Positions 1-7,587 of a stretch of 64,000 bases of DNA are shown here, in pieces (position 1 is the first letter of the stretch; each line of letters begins with the position of its first letter). The stretch covers positions 54,006 to 118,005 of the forward strand of contig NZ_CACSIP010000007.1 in the NCBI RefSeq assembly GCF_902705885.1, given 5' to 3'. The position numbers and the translations under genes were made by a program. The notes under the pieces are model-generated. The model worked only from the letters and a program-made list of their open reading frames with translations. It did not search any database and was not told where the DNA came from. The DNA comes from Mycolicibacterium austroafricanum. GTDB lineage: Bacteria > Actinomycetota > Actinomycetes > Mycobacteriales > Mycobacteriaceae.

Positions 1-23
1 GCAGCACCGCGACCCCGGTGCGA

Positions 24-302
24 TCAGTACTGGTATTCGGCCGGGCAGGACAGGTCCACGTAGACCGTCGCGCCCGGGACCGCCGCGTCCGAGGCGCCGC
101 GTACGGAGTCGACCGAGCAGTTGGACAGCGGCCCGTTACGGGTGCCGTTCAGCTGCACGTTGTAGCCCTGAGTGCGCAGGTCATAGATGGTTTCCTCGAC
201 CGATGACGCACCGGCAGGAGCCGCCGACGCGGTGGCCGCCATCCCGAATGAACCGCCCGCCAACGCCATGAAGGCCGCTGAGGCCAGGAGAATTTTCTGC
301 AT
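24..302 (-). CDS. small secreted protein, unknown function
   Basis: This 92-residue protein has a clear Sec signal peptide: Lys3, then a hydrophobic stretch to about residue 20, and an A-x-A-type cleavage site in the ATASAAPA segment near residues 23-30. The mature part is about 65 residues with two cysteines (CSVDS and the final DLSCP) that could form one disulfide after export. The wording 'DLRTQGYNVQLNG ... TVYVDLSCP' resembles a family of small exported mycobacterial proteins of unknown role; I recall the family only loosely. The ATG at 302 is preceded by a good ribosome site (GAAAGGAA, about 8 bases upstream on the minus strand). The function is unknown. Confidence 0.8.
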   Translation of the reverse strand: MQKILLASAAFMALAGGSFGMAATASAAPAGASSVEETIYDLRTQGYNVQLNGTRNGPLSNCSVDSVRGASDAAVPGATVYVDLSCPAEYQY

Positions 303-635
303 GTTCGTATTCCTTTCGGCAGAGTTCGACCACCCGGCGGCGCCATGGCGCCCGGGGCAGGACTCCGTGATTTGTGAAGTTTTGGCTAGTGTGTTCTAGG
401 AGTTATCTGCTTGCATATCAGTAGTTTTCAGGCACGTGACCCGCCTTCCGCTGAACCAGACGTGTTCTTGTCTCTCAACGTATGAGCCCATGTCATCACT
501 GTCACGGGACTCATATGAATCACCAACACTTCTCGGCCGGGGAACATTCCACATATATGGTCGAATTTCACCAAGGTGGTTGTCCAGGTGGGAATCCCGA
601 GAGTCGTCCGGGGGTTATCCCCAGGACCGTCGGGG
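303..635. other. intergenic region, no gene seen
   Basis: About 330 bases between the start of the secreted-protein gene and the stop of the TetR gene. It should hold the promoter of the secreted-protein gene, but I cannot name convincing -35/-10 elements, and short frames in it look like noise. Confidence 0.5.
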
Positions 636-1241
636 CTAAGGCGTGGAGACGGTCCTGATCAGCGGCAGGTACACGGTATCGAGGATCTCGGCGATCGCGT
701 CGCGGCCCACCTCGACACGGGTGAACACCAGGAGGTCGCGCAGCAGGAACCCGATCGACAGCGCGGGCAGGCGGGCTATCTCCTGCCCGCCGATCTCGCC
801 GCGTTCGCGGGCACGGGCCAGTACCGGATAGACGGTACGTTCGGCCAGTCCAATGATCTGGGTGTGCAGCAGATCCAGCAGCTCATCGTCGGCTTCGGCG
901 ACCAGCCGTCGATAGTTGTCCACACCGATGGCCACGAAGTTGTCCGCGATCGCGCAGAACACGTTCAGCAGGTCGTCGCGTAACGATTCCGATGCGGTGA
1001 GATCGATCTGGTCGGGTTCCCATCTCAGATTGGGTAGCGCATCGACGACCATATGGGCGCGCGTCCGGTAGCGACGGTAGAGAACGGGCTTGCTGGTCTT
1101 CGCCCGCCGGGCCACGCCTTCGAAAGTCAGGTCGGCATAGCCGTGTTCGACGAGCTCAGCCCGGACCGCGTCCCGGATCGCCGACATCAGCGCTTCGTTG
1201 CGGCGTCGCGTCTTCGGTTCACCGTCCACGACAGTCCTCAC
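636..1241 (-). CDS. TetR-family repressor coupled to the CocE-type hydrolase
   Basis: A 201-residue TetR-type regulator. The N-terminal helix-turn-helix is visible as 'LTFEGVARRAKTSKPVLYRRY' (about residues 38-58 from the chosen start), followed by an all-helical ligand domain. I choose the GTG at 1241 (VRTVVDGEP): it shares a GTGA overlap with the TGA stop of the upstream hydrolase gene (1238-1240), a classic translational-coupling arrangement. A much longer frame runs through this region but upstream of here it is only a shadow of the hydrolase. It probably represses the two-gene operon by binding the palindrome at 3020-3036. The ligand is unknown, plausibly a substrate of the hydrolase. 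Confidence 0.85.
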   Translation of the reverse strand: MRTVVDGEPKTRRRNEALMSAIRDAVRAELVEHGYADLTFEGVARRAKTSKPVLYRRYRTRAHMVVDALPNLRWEPDQIDLTASESLRDDLLNVFCAIADNFVAIGVDNYRRLVAEADDELLDLLHTQIIGLAERTVYPVLARARERGEIGGQEIARLPALSIGFLLRDLLVFTRVEVGRDAIAEILDTVYLPLIRTVSTP

Positions 1242-2980
1242 GATTTCCGAATCGGCAGCTGCAGATACGAGGCGCGTGAGCATCCGGTATGGATGACGTG
1301 GCGTCCACTGTTGGCGCCGGCGTACTCGCGGATCCCGGGCATCAACGGGCCCAGCAGGTTGGCCGAGCTGATGACGAAGCGCAACTGTTCGCCGGGCCGG
1401 AAAGCGAGACCGATGGGCAACAGGTCGATTTCGATCTCGACGGGCTCGCCGTCGACAAGCTTTTCGACGCGGTCGAAGGTGTGCGCGGGCACATCCGCGG
1501 TGGACAACTCGTCGTCGAGGTGTCGGGCGGAGACACGCAATCGTCCATCGGATCCCTTGTACCGCAGCACGCTTGCCCCATGGTCGGTCAGATCGTGGAT
1601 GCGTGCGTTCTGGTTGGGCACGGTGAACTGCTGCAGCGGGGTGCCGTACGCGTCGAGTTTCTGGACGAGCACGAAAAGATCCATGTCGTCGGCGCCGCGT
1701 GCCTCGACCCAGAGGTGCGCCTTCGGATAGCCGACCATGACGGTCTCTTCGTCGAAGCGGGCGATGAACGACACCGCGTTCGGACTGCTGTCGACCGCGT
1801 AGCCGACCTCCACGCCAGCCGAGGGCAGCCGGGTACTCAACACCCGCGCAGCGCCGTCGAGGTAGAACCTGGTCGAGACGAATCCGGCGGGCGGAAACGC
1901 GTCCGCGGGCACGCCTACCTGATCGCCACCGTGCAGGTCGAGAATCGAATAGCGAACGCGGGGTGTGGATTCCCACCCATTGTCGACACCCTTGAGGTAG
2001 CGGTCGAAGAAGCGGCGCAGATCCTCGCGGTTGTCCTCGTCGTAGTAGTCCGGCCATTCCTGACCGTTGTGGATCCGCAGCCATTTGTCCTGCGACGCCA
2101 TCCGCCGCCAGGCCCGGAACGTTCCCGCGGTGTGCAGTGTGTTCGTATAACTGGCCACCACGTACGCCGGCACGGCGATCTTGCAGAAATCCGGGATCTT
2201 GTTCTCCCACAGGGCATTCATCTGCGGGTAGCGCTCCGCCTCGGCGAGGATGTCCTCCTTCAGGCCGGCACCGAAGAAGCTGCCTTCCTGCAACTGACGG
2301 GCGAACCCGGTGTCCGGCATGCCGCCACGCATCACGAGATCGCGGTAGACATCGCTGACGCCCTCCCACGGGTTGATCGCGGCCAGGTGCGGAGGCTGCT
2401 CAGCCGCGGTGAACCACTGCGACACCGCCAGGTAGGAGGTGCCGCTCATCCCGACTTTGCCGCTGCACCAGGGTTGCCCGGCCAGCCATTCGATCAGGTC
2501 GTGGCAATCGCGGCCCTCCTGACGGTCCCACAGCACACTGTTGCCCTCGGAGTCGACCACACCGCGAACATCCGGGTTGCAGATCGCATAGCCACGGGCA
2601 CACCAGTACGCCGGATCGGGCCCCTCAAACTTCTCCAGTCCCGAGACGATCCCGTTGTCCAGGCCGACCATGGCGAACACTCCCATGACGCTGGCCGAGG
2701 TGCCCTGCCCCTTGCCGTACGGACTCCAGGCCACGACGACGGGCACCGGTTCGTCGCCCACTGGGCGAAACAGGTCGACGTGGATCGTGACCCCGTCACG
2801 CAGCCGGACGGCGACGTCCTTCTCGAAGACGATGTCGACCGGAATCGGCAGCAACTGTGGTGCGACCCGAAAGCCGGCCGGCAACGTAAGCGTGCTCGGC
2901 GCGAATCCGGTCAGCACGCCCGTGCGAGCCGCCGGCAGCCGCCCCGATGGCGTGAAGATCATCTGCTGCTCCACGGCCAT
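1238..2980 (-). CDS. CocE/NonD-family alpha/beta hydrolase (peptidase S15-like)
   Basis: A 580-residue hydrolase of the X-Pro dipeptidyl-peptidase S15/CocE family, which act as acyl or peptide hydrolases with a Ser-Asp-His triad. The early strand 'DGVTIHVDLFRPVG' with 'VVVAWSPYGKG' is the usual family opening, and 'VGMSGTSYLAVSQW' carries the nucleophile serine. The C-terminal third ('GLAFRPGEQLRFVISSANLLGP') is the jelly-roll domain typical of CocE proteins, and the length is normal. The ATG at 2978-2980 starts MAVEQQM; an upstream in-frame extension lacks family similarity and would run through the operator. It heads a two-gene operon with the TetR gene. The substrate cannot be told from sequence. 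Confidence 0.85.
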   Translation of the reverse strand: MAVEQQMIFTPSGRLPAARTGVLTGFAPSTLTLPAGFRVAPQLLPIPVDIVFEKDVAVRLRDGVTIHVDLFRPVGDEPVPVVVAWSPYGKGQGTSASVMGVFAMVGLDNGIVSGLEKFEGPDPAYWCARGYAICNPDVRGVVDSEGNSVLWDRQEGRDCHDLIEWLAGQPWCSGKVGMSGTSYLAVSQWFTAAEQPPHLAAINPWEGVSDVYRDLVMRGGMPDTGFARQLQEGSFFGAGLKEDILAEAERYPQMNALWENKIPDFCKIAVPAYVVASYTNTLHTAGTFRAWRRMASQDKWLRIHNGQEWPDYYDEDNREDLRRFFDRYLKGVDNGWESTPRVRYSILDLHGGDQVGVPADAFPPAGFVSTRFYLDGAARVLSTRLPSAGVEVGYAVDSSPNAVSFIARFDEETVMVGYPKAHLWVEARGADDMDLFVLVQKLDAYGTPLQQFTVPNQNARIHDLTDHGASVLRYKGSDGRLRVSARHLDDELSTADVPAHTFDRVEKLVDGEPVEIEIDLLPIGLAFRPGEQLRFVISSANLLGPLMPGIREYAGANSGRHVIHTGCSRASYLQLPIRKS

Positions 2981-3019
2981 GGCGCTTCCCCGGATTCCTC
3001 GTGCGGCGTCGACCGATGT

Positions 3020-3036
3020 AGATACGGTCCGTATCT
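3020..3036. promoter_or_regulatory. TetR operator overlapping the hydrolase promoter
   Basis: AGATACGGTCCGTATCT is a perfect inverted repeat: 8-base arms around one central base, 40 bases upstream of the hydrolase start. On the minus strand TAAGAT (complement of 3033-3038) fits a -10 hexamer and overlaps one arm, so repressor binding would block polymerase. The cognate protein is presumably the TetR regulator of the same operon. Confidence 0.75.
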
Positions 3037-3277
3037 TAAAATCGTACTCGGGTCCGTTCGGGCCGCCGACAACCCTGGCGAGAATGCGCAGAAATGCCGG
3101 CCGTTGACGGCACCAATACGCCAAACCGAGCGCGAGTGAGGGAATGCACTGCTACAGGCGCTGCGTTACAGTTTCTGACACCAGATCCCGGCGTAAAATG
3201 GGACTGTTGCACCCGGTTTTCGCGGACATCGCGGCTGCCGAGGTTCATCACATTGACACACAAGAAAAGGACCGAAG

Positions 3278-3526
3278 ATGGCATTGAATCGTCTGGCTCG
3301 TCGTCGGATTTCGGCAGCGGTTGGCGGTGGCGCCATCATCGCGATGATCGGCTTCACCGCGGCGTGCAGCAGTGACAGCGACAAGCCCGAAGAGTCGCCG
3401 ACCACCACCACGACCACCACCGAGGTCTCGCTGACCCCGACCGAGAAGTCGCTCAACCCCGGAGGCGGCGTATTCACTCCTCCGGTCACGGCCCCGCAGC
3501 AGACCGTTGAGGGTCCGAACGACTGA
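3278..3526 (+). CDS. small lipoprotein
   Basis: An 82-residue protein with an N-terminal Arg-rich segment (RLARRR), a hydrophobic stretch (AVGGGAIIAMIGF) and a lipobox-like 'TAAC' that puts the acylated cysteine at residue 30. The mature peptide is short and Thr/Pro-rich, with a run of seven threonines, so it is probably a disordered cell-envelope lipoprotein. The ribosome site AAGGACCGAAG precedes the ATG. It is monocistronic and is followed directly by a strong terminator. The function is unknown. Confidence 0.8.
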   Translation: MALNRLARRRISAAVGGGAIIAMIGFTAACSSDSDKPEESPTTTTTTTEVSLTPTEKSLNPGGGVFTPPVTAPQQTVEGPND

Positions 3527-3539
3527 CCGAATCCATGAG

Positions 3540-3581
3540 AAGTAAGGGCGGGTCCGAATATATTCGGACCCGCCCTTACTT
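3540..3581 (+). terminator. intrinsic terminator of the lipoprotein gene
   Basis: A nearly uninterrupted inverted repeat, with the arm AGTAAGGGCGGGTCCGAATA followed directly by its reverse complement and then a run of eight T (3580-3587). It sits 14 bases after the lipoprotein stop codon and is one of the strongest hairpins in the window. Confidence 0.92.
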
Positions 3582-3666
3582 TTTTTTGCGGACTTTGACC
3601 GCGAGCGTTCGCAATTGGTCAGGGCGGACGAACGGAATTTCACGCGGCCCGCACTGCGGGATTTGA

Positions 3667-3711
3667 TGGTGGGCGCGGACGGTATCGAACCGCCGACCGC
3701 TGGTGTGTAGA
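3667..3711 (-). other. 3' half of a tRNA (probably tRNA-Val, TAC): attachment-site remnant
   Basis: Read on the minus strand, this ends in a coded CCA (3667-3669) and discriminator A, then the acceptor 3' strand (3671-3677), a full T arm with loop TTCGATA (3678-3694), a five-base variable region (3695-3699), the anticodon 3' stem (3700-3704) and loop bases that place TAC at the anticodon (3707-3709). Position 33 is not T, and the 5' half, including the D arm, does not follow: the tRNA similarity stops at the anticodon loop. Tyrosine integrases commonly use exactly this anticodon-to-3'-end segment as the att core. The orientation places the chromosome on the left and the inserted DNA on the right. 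The valine identity is inferred from anticodon and discriminator. Confidence 0.65.
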
Positions 3712-4069
3712 AGCCTTTTACCAGCTTCTATAGCGTCTTGTCGCACCTTCGCGGTACCTATATGTCCAGGTCATTGCCTCTCACGGGTTTCATCCCATTG
3801 TTCGCGTCTCCCCTGTTTCTGCGCGTCTTGGCGCACGCAGGGCGCAAGCGGGGGCTCGACGTCGGAAGACTCGTTCCTCCCCAAACAGGGCTTGGCCGCG
3901 GGCCGTTCCATTGAACTTCGGAACACGATCAGCAGCGCTGCGGTCGCAGTCACCAGTCCTCCAAAACACCAGGGCAGGCGTCAGCCAGAGCATCGCCATG
4001 GGCGTGGTGCGCTCGCGGAGACCCTCGCCTGCGCCGTTGCTTCTAGGGTCGCGGTCAACCGACGGAGAC
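3712..4069. other. island left edge, no intact gene
   Basis: About 360 bases between the tRNA fragment and the IS3 end. Minus-strand frames around 3790-4010 contain a possible membrane segment split over two frames (LWLTPALVF in one, GLVTATAALLIVF in the other). This could be the remnant of a small membrane-protein gene, but the evidence is weak. Confidence 0.3.
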
Positions 4070-4131
4070 TGCCCCCGGTTTGGTTGACTCTTGACCTGTG
4101 AGGATTCGTCCTTGCTGGAAGGATCAACCTT

Positions 4132-4428
4132 GTGCCGACACCGTTTCCTGCCGAGTTCCGGGCCGACGTCATCGCTGTGGCCCGCAAGGGTGAGGCGCCG
4201 CTGCGCCAGATTGCGAAGGACTTCGGCATCTCGGAGGCCTGCCTGCATCGCTGGCTCAAGATCGCCGACCGAGAGGATGGCCGCGGCCGGCCCACGTCCT
4301 CGACCAATGCGGACGATATGGCCGCGCAGCTGCGCGAAGCCCGCAAGCGGATCAAACTCCTCGAGCAGGAAGCGGAGGTGATGCGACGCGCGGTCGGCTA
4401 CCTGTCCCGGGATGCCAACCCAAAATGA
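4132..4428 (+). CDS. IS3-family transposase OrfA
   Basis: A 98-residue DNA-binding subunit of the IS3 transposase. The helix-turn-helix 'APLRQIAKDFGISEACLHRWLKIA' occupies about residues 20-45, and a leucine-zipper-like helix (AAQLREARKRIKLLEQEAEVMRRA) follows, as usual for OrfA. It starts at GTG 4132 behind GGAAGGAT. Its stop overlaps the orfB start (ATGA at 4425-4428). IS3 elements normally make an OrfAB fusion by frameshifting; here simple coupling is all that is evident. Confidence 0.85.
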   Translation: MPTPFPAEFRADVIAVARKGEAPLRQIAKDFGISEACLHRWLKIADREDGRGRPTSSTNADDMAAQLREARKRIKLLEQEAEVMRRAVGYLSRDANPK

Positions 4429-5258
4429 TGTACCCGCTGGTCCTCGACCTTGCTGATGTCGGCGTGCCCGTCACGGTGACCTGCCGGGTCCTGGGATTCT
4501 CCACCCAGGCGTTCTACAAATGGCGCAAAGCACCTCTATCGCAGCGTGATTGGGATGACGCCCACCTGATCAACGCCGCCCGCGGCATCCACGCCGCCGA
4601 ACTCCCTGGGCGCGGGATCACCGCCGGCGAGAACCGTGTCGCACGACTGTGTTCCCAGGAACGCATCTGGTCGATCTTCGCCGCGAAATGTGGACTGAAC
4701 CGCCGATCCGGACCACCGGTGCATGACGACCTCGTGCAGCGTCAGTTCAGCGCCCTGGCCGCCAACCAGGTCTGGCTGGCCGATATCACCGAACGCCGGA
4801 CCGATGAAGGCAAGCTCTACCTTGGCGCGATCAAAGATGTCTATTTTAACCGGATCGTGGGTTCTTCGATCGACTCCCGGATGAAGTCCTCGCTGGCGGT
4901 GGCCGCCCTGGATCATGCGGCAGCACTGCGGTCACCCGTGGCGACGATCGTCCATTCCGACAGAGGCAGTCAGTTTCGATCGAGCAAGTTCGTGCATGTT
5001 CTGTCGCGCAACGGGTTACAGGGATCGATGGGCCGCGCGGGAGCGTGCGGTGACAATGCTGCGATGATGTCGTTCTTCGCCCTGCTGCAACGCAACGTCC
5101 TCGACCGGAAACGGTGGGCTACCCGAGCCGAACTGCGCCTGGCGATCGTGACCTGGATCGAGCGGAACTACCACCGCCGTCGCCGGCAACGTGCCCTCGG
5201 CAGGCTCACCCCGATAGAGTTCGATCTGCTCCACACATCAGTCGCGACCGCGGCCTGA
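4425..5258 (+). pseudogene. IS3-family transposase OrfB, catalytically dead
   Basis: A 277-residue integrase-core (DDE) protein. The first Asp (VWLADIT) and second Asp (VHSDRGSQF) are present, but the segment that should read N-A-A-M-E-S-F-F reads NAAMMSFF: the catalytic Glu is Met (ATG ATG at about 5061-5069). Near the N terminus, 'HAAELPGRGITAGENRVARLC' joins two parts that in intact relatives are separated by about a dozen residues containing an FGYR-type motif, so an in-frame deletion is likely. The frame is otherwise open. I infer an inactive relic. Confidence 0.75.
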
Positions 5259-5391
5259 AATTCACAACCCGCGAGTCAACTGAAATCGGGGCAGTCCCCT
5301 CCGCAATTGGAGGCCAGCCACCGGACACCCGACTGACCGACCTCCCTGGACGTCACACCTGAGTGTACTCGACAGGGACATTGTTGACGGT

Positions 5392-5935
5392 TTGGCTGTG
5401 AGAAGGGAGGACCTCCGGGGGTTAGTGGAGCTGTCTGACGTCCTCGCCCACACGCAGGTCCTCTTCTCCCCCGCTGATACCCGGCTGACTGTCTATGGTC
5501 GACAACTGCTCGTCGATCGGATCCTGATCGGTGGCCGCAAACCCGCTCACGTCGCGGCCGAACTTGGGGTCTCACACCAGTGCGCGTATCGGAGGGTGCG
5601 CCGCTTCCAAAAACAAGACCTTGCGGGGTTGATCGACCACTCCTCACGGCCCCATCGCTGCCCGCGCCGCACCACCGCCGCGGTGGAGTCAGCGGTGAAC
5701 GAACTCCGGCGCCCTCCCGACGCGGCCAGGACTGGATCGGCGCGGAGCTGGGTCTGCCGGCCCGCACCGTCAGCGCGATCCTCCACCGTCATGATCTGCC
5801 CTGCCTAAGGGACGGTGACCCGCTCACCGGTGCGCTGATCCGCGCCTCGAAGACAACCGCGGTCCGCTATGAGCGAGCCGGTCCCGGCGAGTTGATTCAC
5901 ATGGACGTCAATGAAATTGGTCGCATTCCCAACGG
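5392..5935 (+). pseudogene. IS481-family transposase fragment, frameshifted
   Basis: The first frame (TTG 5392) shows the IS481 N-terminal helix-turn-helix region: 'LLVDRILIGGRKPAHVAAELGVSHQCAYRRVRRFQ'. Around 5700-5740 similarity passes to another frame, which continues 'DWIGAELGLPARTVSAILHRHDLP' and 'GPGELIHMDVNEIGRIPNG', the start of the DDE core. The sequence then breaks off before the second and third catalytic residues. So it carries both a frameshift and a 3' truncation. IS481 transposases are usually about 320-330 residues; about 180 remain. Confidence 0.8.
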
Positions 5936-6176
5936 ATCGATGAACGGTATGGGGTTCGCACAGAGCCTTCAGCTGTGAACATAGAGGGCAAGCCTCGCGC
6001 CCGAAACTAGGCAGCAGGTACGTTCGGCACGAGTTCAATCGTATCGGCGATGCCGAATCCTCACGGGGTCAGGAGCCAAGCAAACCGGCGCGGTCCCACG
6101 TGCTTTTGACCCATACGTATCCCGAACAAGGCGCGATTGTCTGGCGAAGTCGCACGAACTGGGGAACCATAGCTTC

Positions 6177-7109
6177 ATGCCGACGCTGACCGAGGTGTGG
6201 GATTCCACACGGATGAGACTGTTGATCGAGCTCGATCGCGCGTCGAGTCTCTCGGCAGCGGCCGCGGCAATGGGAATAAGTCAACCGTCGGCCAGCGAGC
6301 ATCTACGCCTCTTGAGTTCGGCGGCCGGCGAACCGGTCGCCGAACGATCAGGACGTTCTCTAGTGCTCACTCCAGCGGGGCGCATCCTCGCACGTTTCGC
6401 CGCGCAGGCGCTCGCAAGTCTCGCTGCTGGAGAATCCACGCTGGCCGCCCGCGCTGGACTACGGTCGGGGGACCTAGCAATTGGTGCATCGTCAATGCCA
6501 GGAACGTACATCCTTCCCGCTGTGGCCGCGTCTTTCATCGCTCGTTGTCCCGCGGTCACATTGCAGGTTTCAGTTGGATCGACTGAGTCTGTGATGGAGT
6601 GGTTACGAGAGGGACGAATTACCTTGGCAGTAGCGTGCAGCGACTCCAAACTCCGAGGACTGCGTTCCGAAAGCATCGGGGCTGATGAAGTAGTCGGTAT
6701 CTGTAGCCCCGGCTCGATTGAGGTTTCCTCGGACGGTTACGTTAGCGTCGAGCAGTTGGCGTCTCGGACATTGTTGGCGCAGGAGCGTGGTTCGAGTATC
6801 CGTGCACACGCACTTCGATTGCACTCATCTGAATCGAAATGGGGTGCGGTGTGGGAGATGGGCTCAATCGATGCAGTCAAAAGGGCAGCACGCCAGAACG
6901 CTGGCGTGGGTTTCGTTTCCAAGTACGCCGTCAGCGACGAACGGCGCCGAGGCGAGCTACTGTGCTTTCGGATTAGCGATGTCGACTGGGGCTGCCGAGA
7001 CATCCGCGCGGTAACGCTAGGCAACGCTATCCAGGCGCCCGCCGATCGGTACTTTCAAGCCCTCCTGACCGAGGCCGTCGCAAGCGGTTCGGGGCTCCTG
7101 TGTCCTTGA
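6177..7109 (+). CDS. LysR-family transcriptional regulator
   Basis: A 310-residue LysR-type regulator. The N-terminal winged helix-turn-helix is 'LIELDRASSLSAAAAAMGISQPSASEHLRLL' (about residues 15-46), and an effector-binding domain follows ('LAIGASSMPGTYILPAVAASFIARCPAVTLQVSVG'). The ATG at 6177 gives a normal family length. It lies about 480 bases upstream of, and in the same direction as, the catabolic operon starting at 7588, so it is the natural candidate regulator. The inducer would be a substrate or intermediate of that pathway. Base composition is lower in GC than the chromosomal left edge, as in the operon. Confidence 0.85.
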   Translation: MPTLTEVWDSTRMRLLIELDRASSLSAAAAAMGISQPSASEHLRLLSSAAGEPVAERSGRSLVLTPAGRILARFAAQALASLAAGESTLAARAGLRSGDLAIGASSMPGTYILPAVAASFIARCPAVTLQVSVGSTESVMEWLREGRITLAVACSDSKLRGLRSESIGADEVVGICSPGSIEVSSDGYVSVEQLASRTLLAQERGSSIRAHALRLHSSESKWGAVWEMGSIDAVKRAARQNAGVGFVSKYAVSDERRRGELLCFRISDVDWGCRDIRAVTLGNAIQAPADRYFQALLTEAVASGSGLLCP

Positions 7110-7539
7110 AGTGAATCGTTCGAAGGCGTCGTCGGCGGTATAGGTCCGGTTGAATGGGCCGCGCGAATTGTGGTTCCAGGCTGTCACTCTGATGATTAGC
7201 GTGAACTCGAGGGCACCGAGATAGTGGCCGGCCATCTTCCGAATCCGACCGGTTGTTTGAGTTCCTGGCGGCACGACGGCGAGATCGCACCGCTCACCCT
7301 TTAGATAATCCCGATGACCATCGATCACCGGGCACGACAGAGTCTCCGGACATGGCCGGGGCGGTTCACGGACCCCGCAGCGGCCAGACCCGGAATGGCC
7401 ATCACGGATCACCTAGAACTGGAGATCTGACCCACCTATCGGAAAATCCAAACTGAGACTGCGGTCGCATACGGGCTCTGTATATGTCGGACATTTTCCT
7501 TGGTTGCCGGTGCCGGATCGCCCTACTGTGCATTGGTAT
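7110..7539. other. intergenic region upstream of the catabolic operon
   Basis: About 430 bases with no gene I can support. A minus-strand open frame (7017-7412) overlaps the end of the LysR gene and has no recognisable domain. The downstream part must contain the operon promoter. Confidence 0.4.
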
Positions 7540-7555
7540 CCGAATTCACATTCGG
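7540..7555. promoter_or_regulatory. inverted repeat in the catabolic-operon promoter region
   Basis: CCGAAT-TCAC-ATTCGG, a perfect 6-base inverted repeat with a 4-base spacer, 32 bases upstream of the first operon gene. Interrupted dyads of this kind are bound by LysR regulators, and the LysR gene is the neighbour. The assignment is inference. Confidence 0.45.
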
Positions 7556-7587
7556 CAGACGGAGATTCGACTGAATGAGGTGACCAA

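Larger units (their letters stand above)
4070..5293 (+). mobile_element. IS3-family insertion sequence, decayed
   Basis: A 1.22-kb element bounded by imperfect inverted repeats that begin with TG, as in the IS3 family: the left end starts TGCCCCCGG at 4070 and the right end reads inward as TGCCCCGAT from 5293. The ends share the block GTTGACTC further in. It contains overlapping orfA and orfB on the plus strand. I see no convincing short direct repeat outside the ends, which fits an old copy. OrfB carries two disabling changes, so the element should not move by itself. Confidence 0.75.

Noticed and set aside
636..2369. 577-codon minus-strand frame extending the TetR gene upstream
   Set aside because: Only the last 201 codons make sense as TetR; the rest is the hydrolase gene read in another frame. 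The GTGA overlap at 1238-1241 fixes the start.
1289..3139. 616-codon open frame on the plus strand opposite the hydrolase gene
   Set aside because: It is an antisense shadow of the high-GC CocE-type gene; composition is Arg/Val/Asp-rich noise without any domain, and it crosses the operator and promoter of the hydrolase.
3667..3745. A complete tRNA, possibly with an insertion in the anticodon loop, since ACCAG reappears 15 bases after the loop
   Set aside because: No D arm or acceptor 5' strand follows in any spacing I tried; the five-base match is easily chance. A 3'-half attachment remnant explains the data better.
7017..7412. 131-codon minus-strand frame beyond the LysR gene
   Set aside because: It overlaps the LysR 3' end, has no recognisable domain and no good ribosome site.
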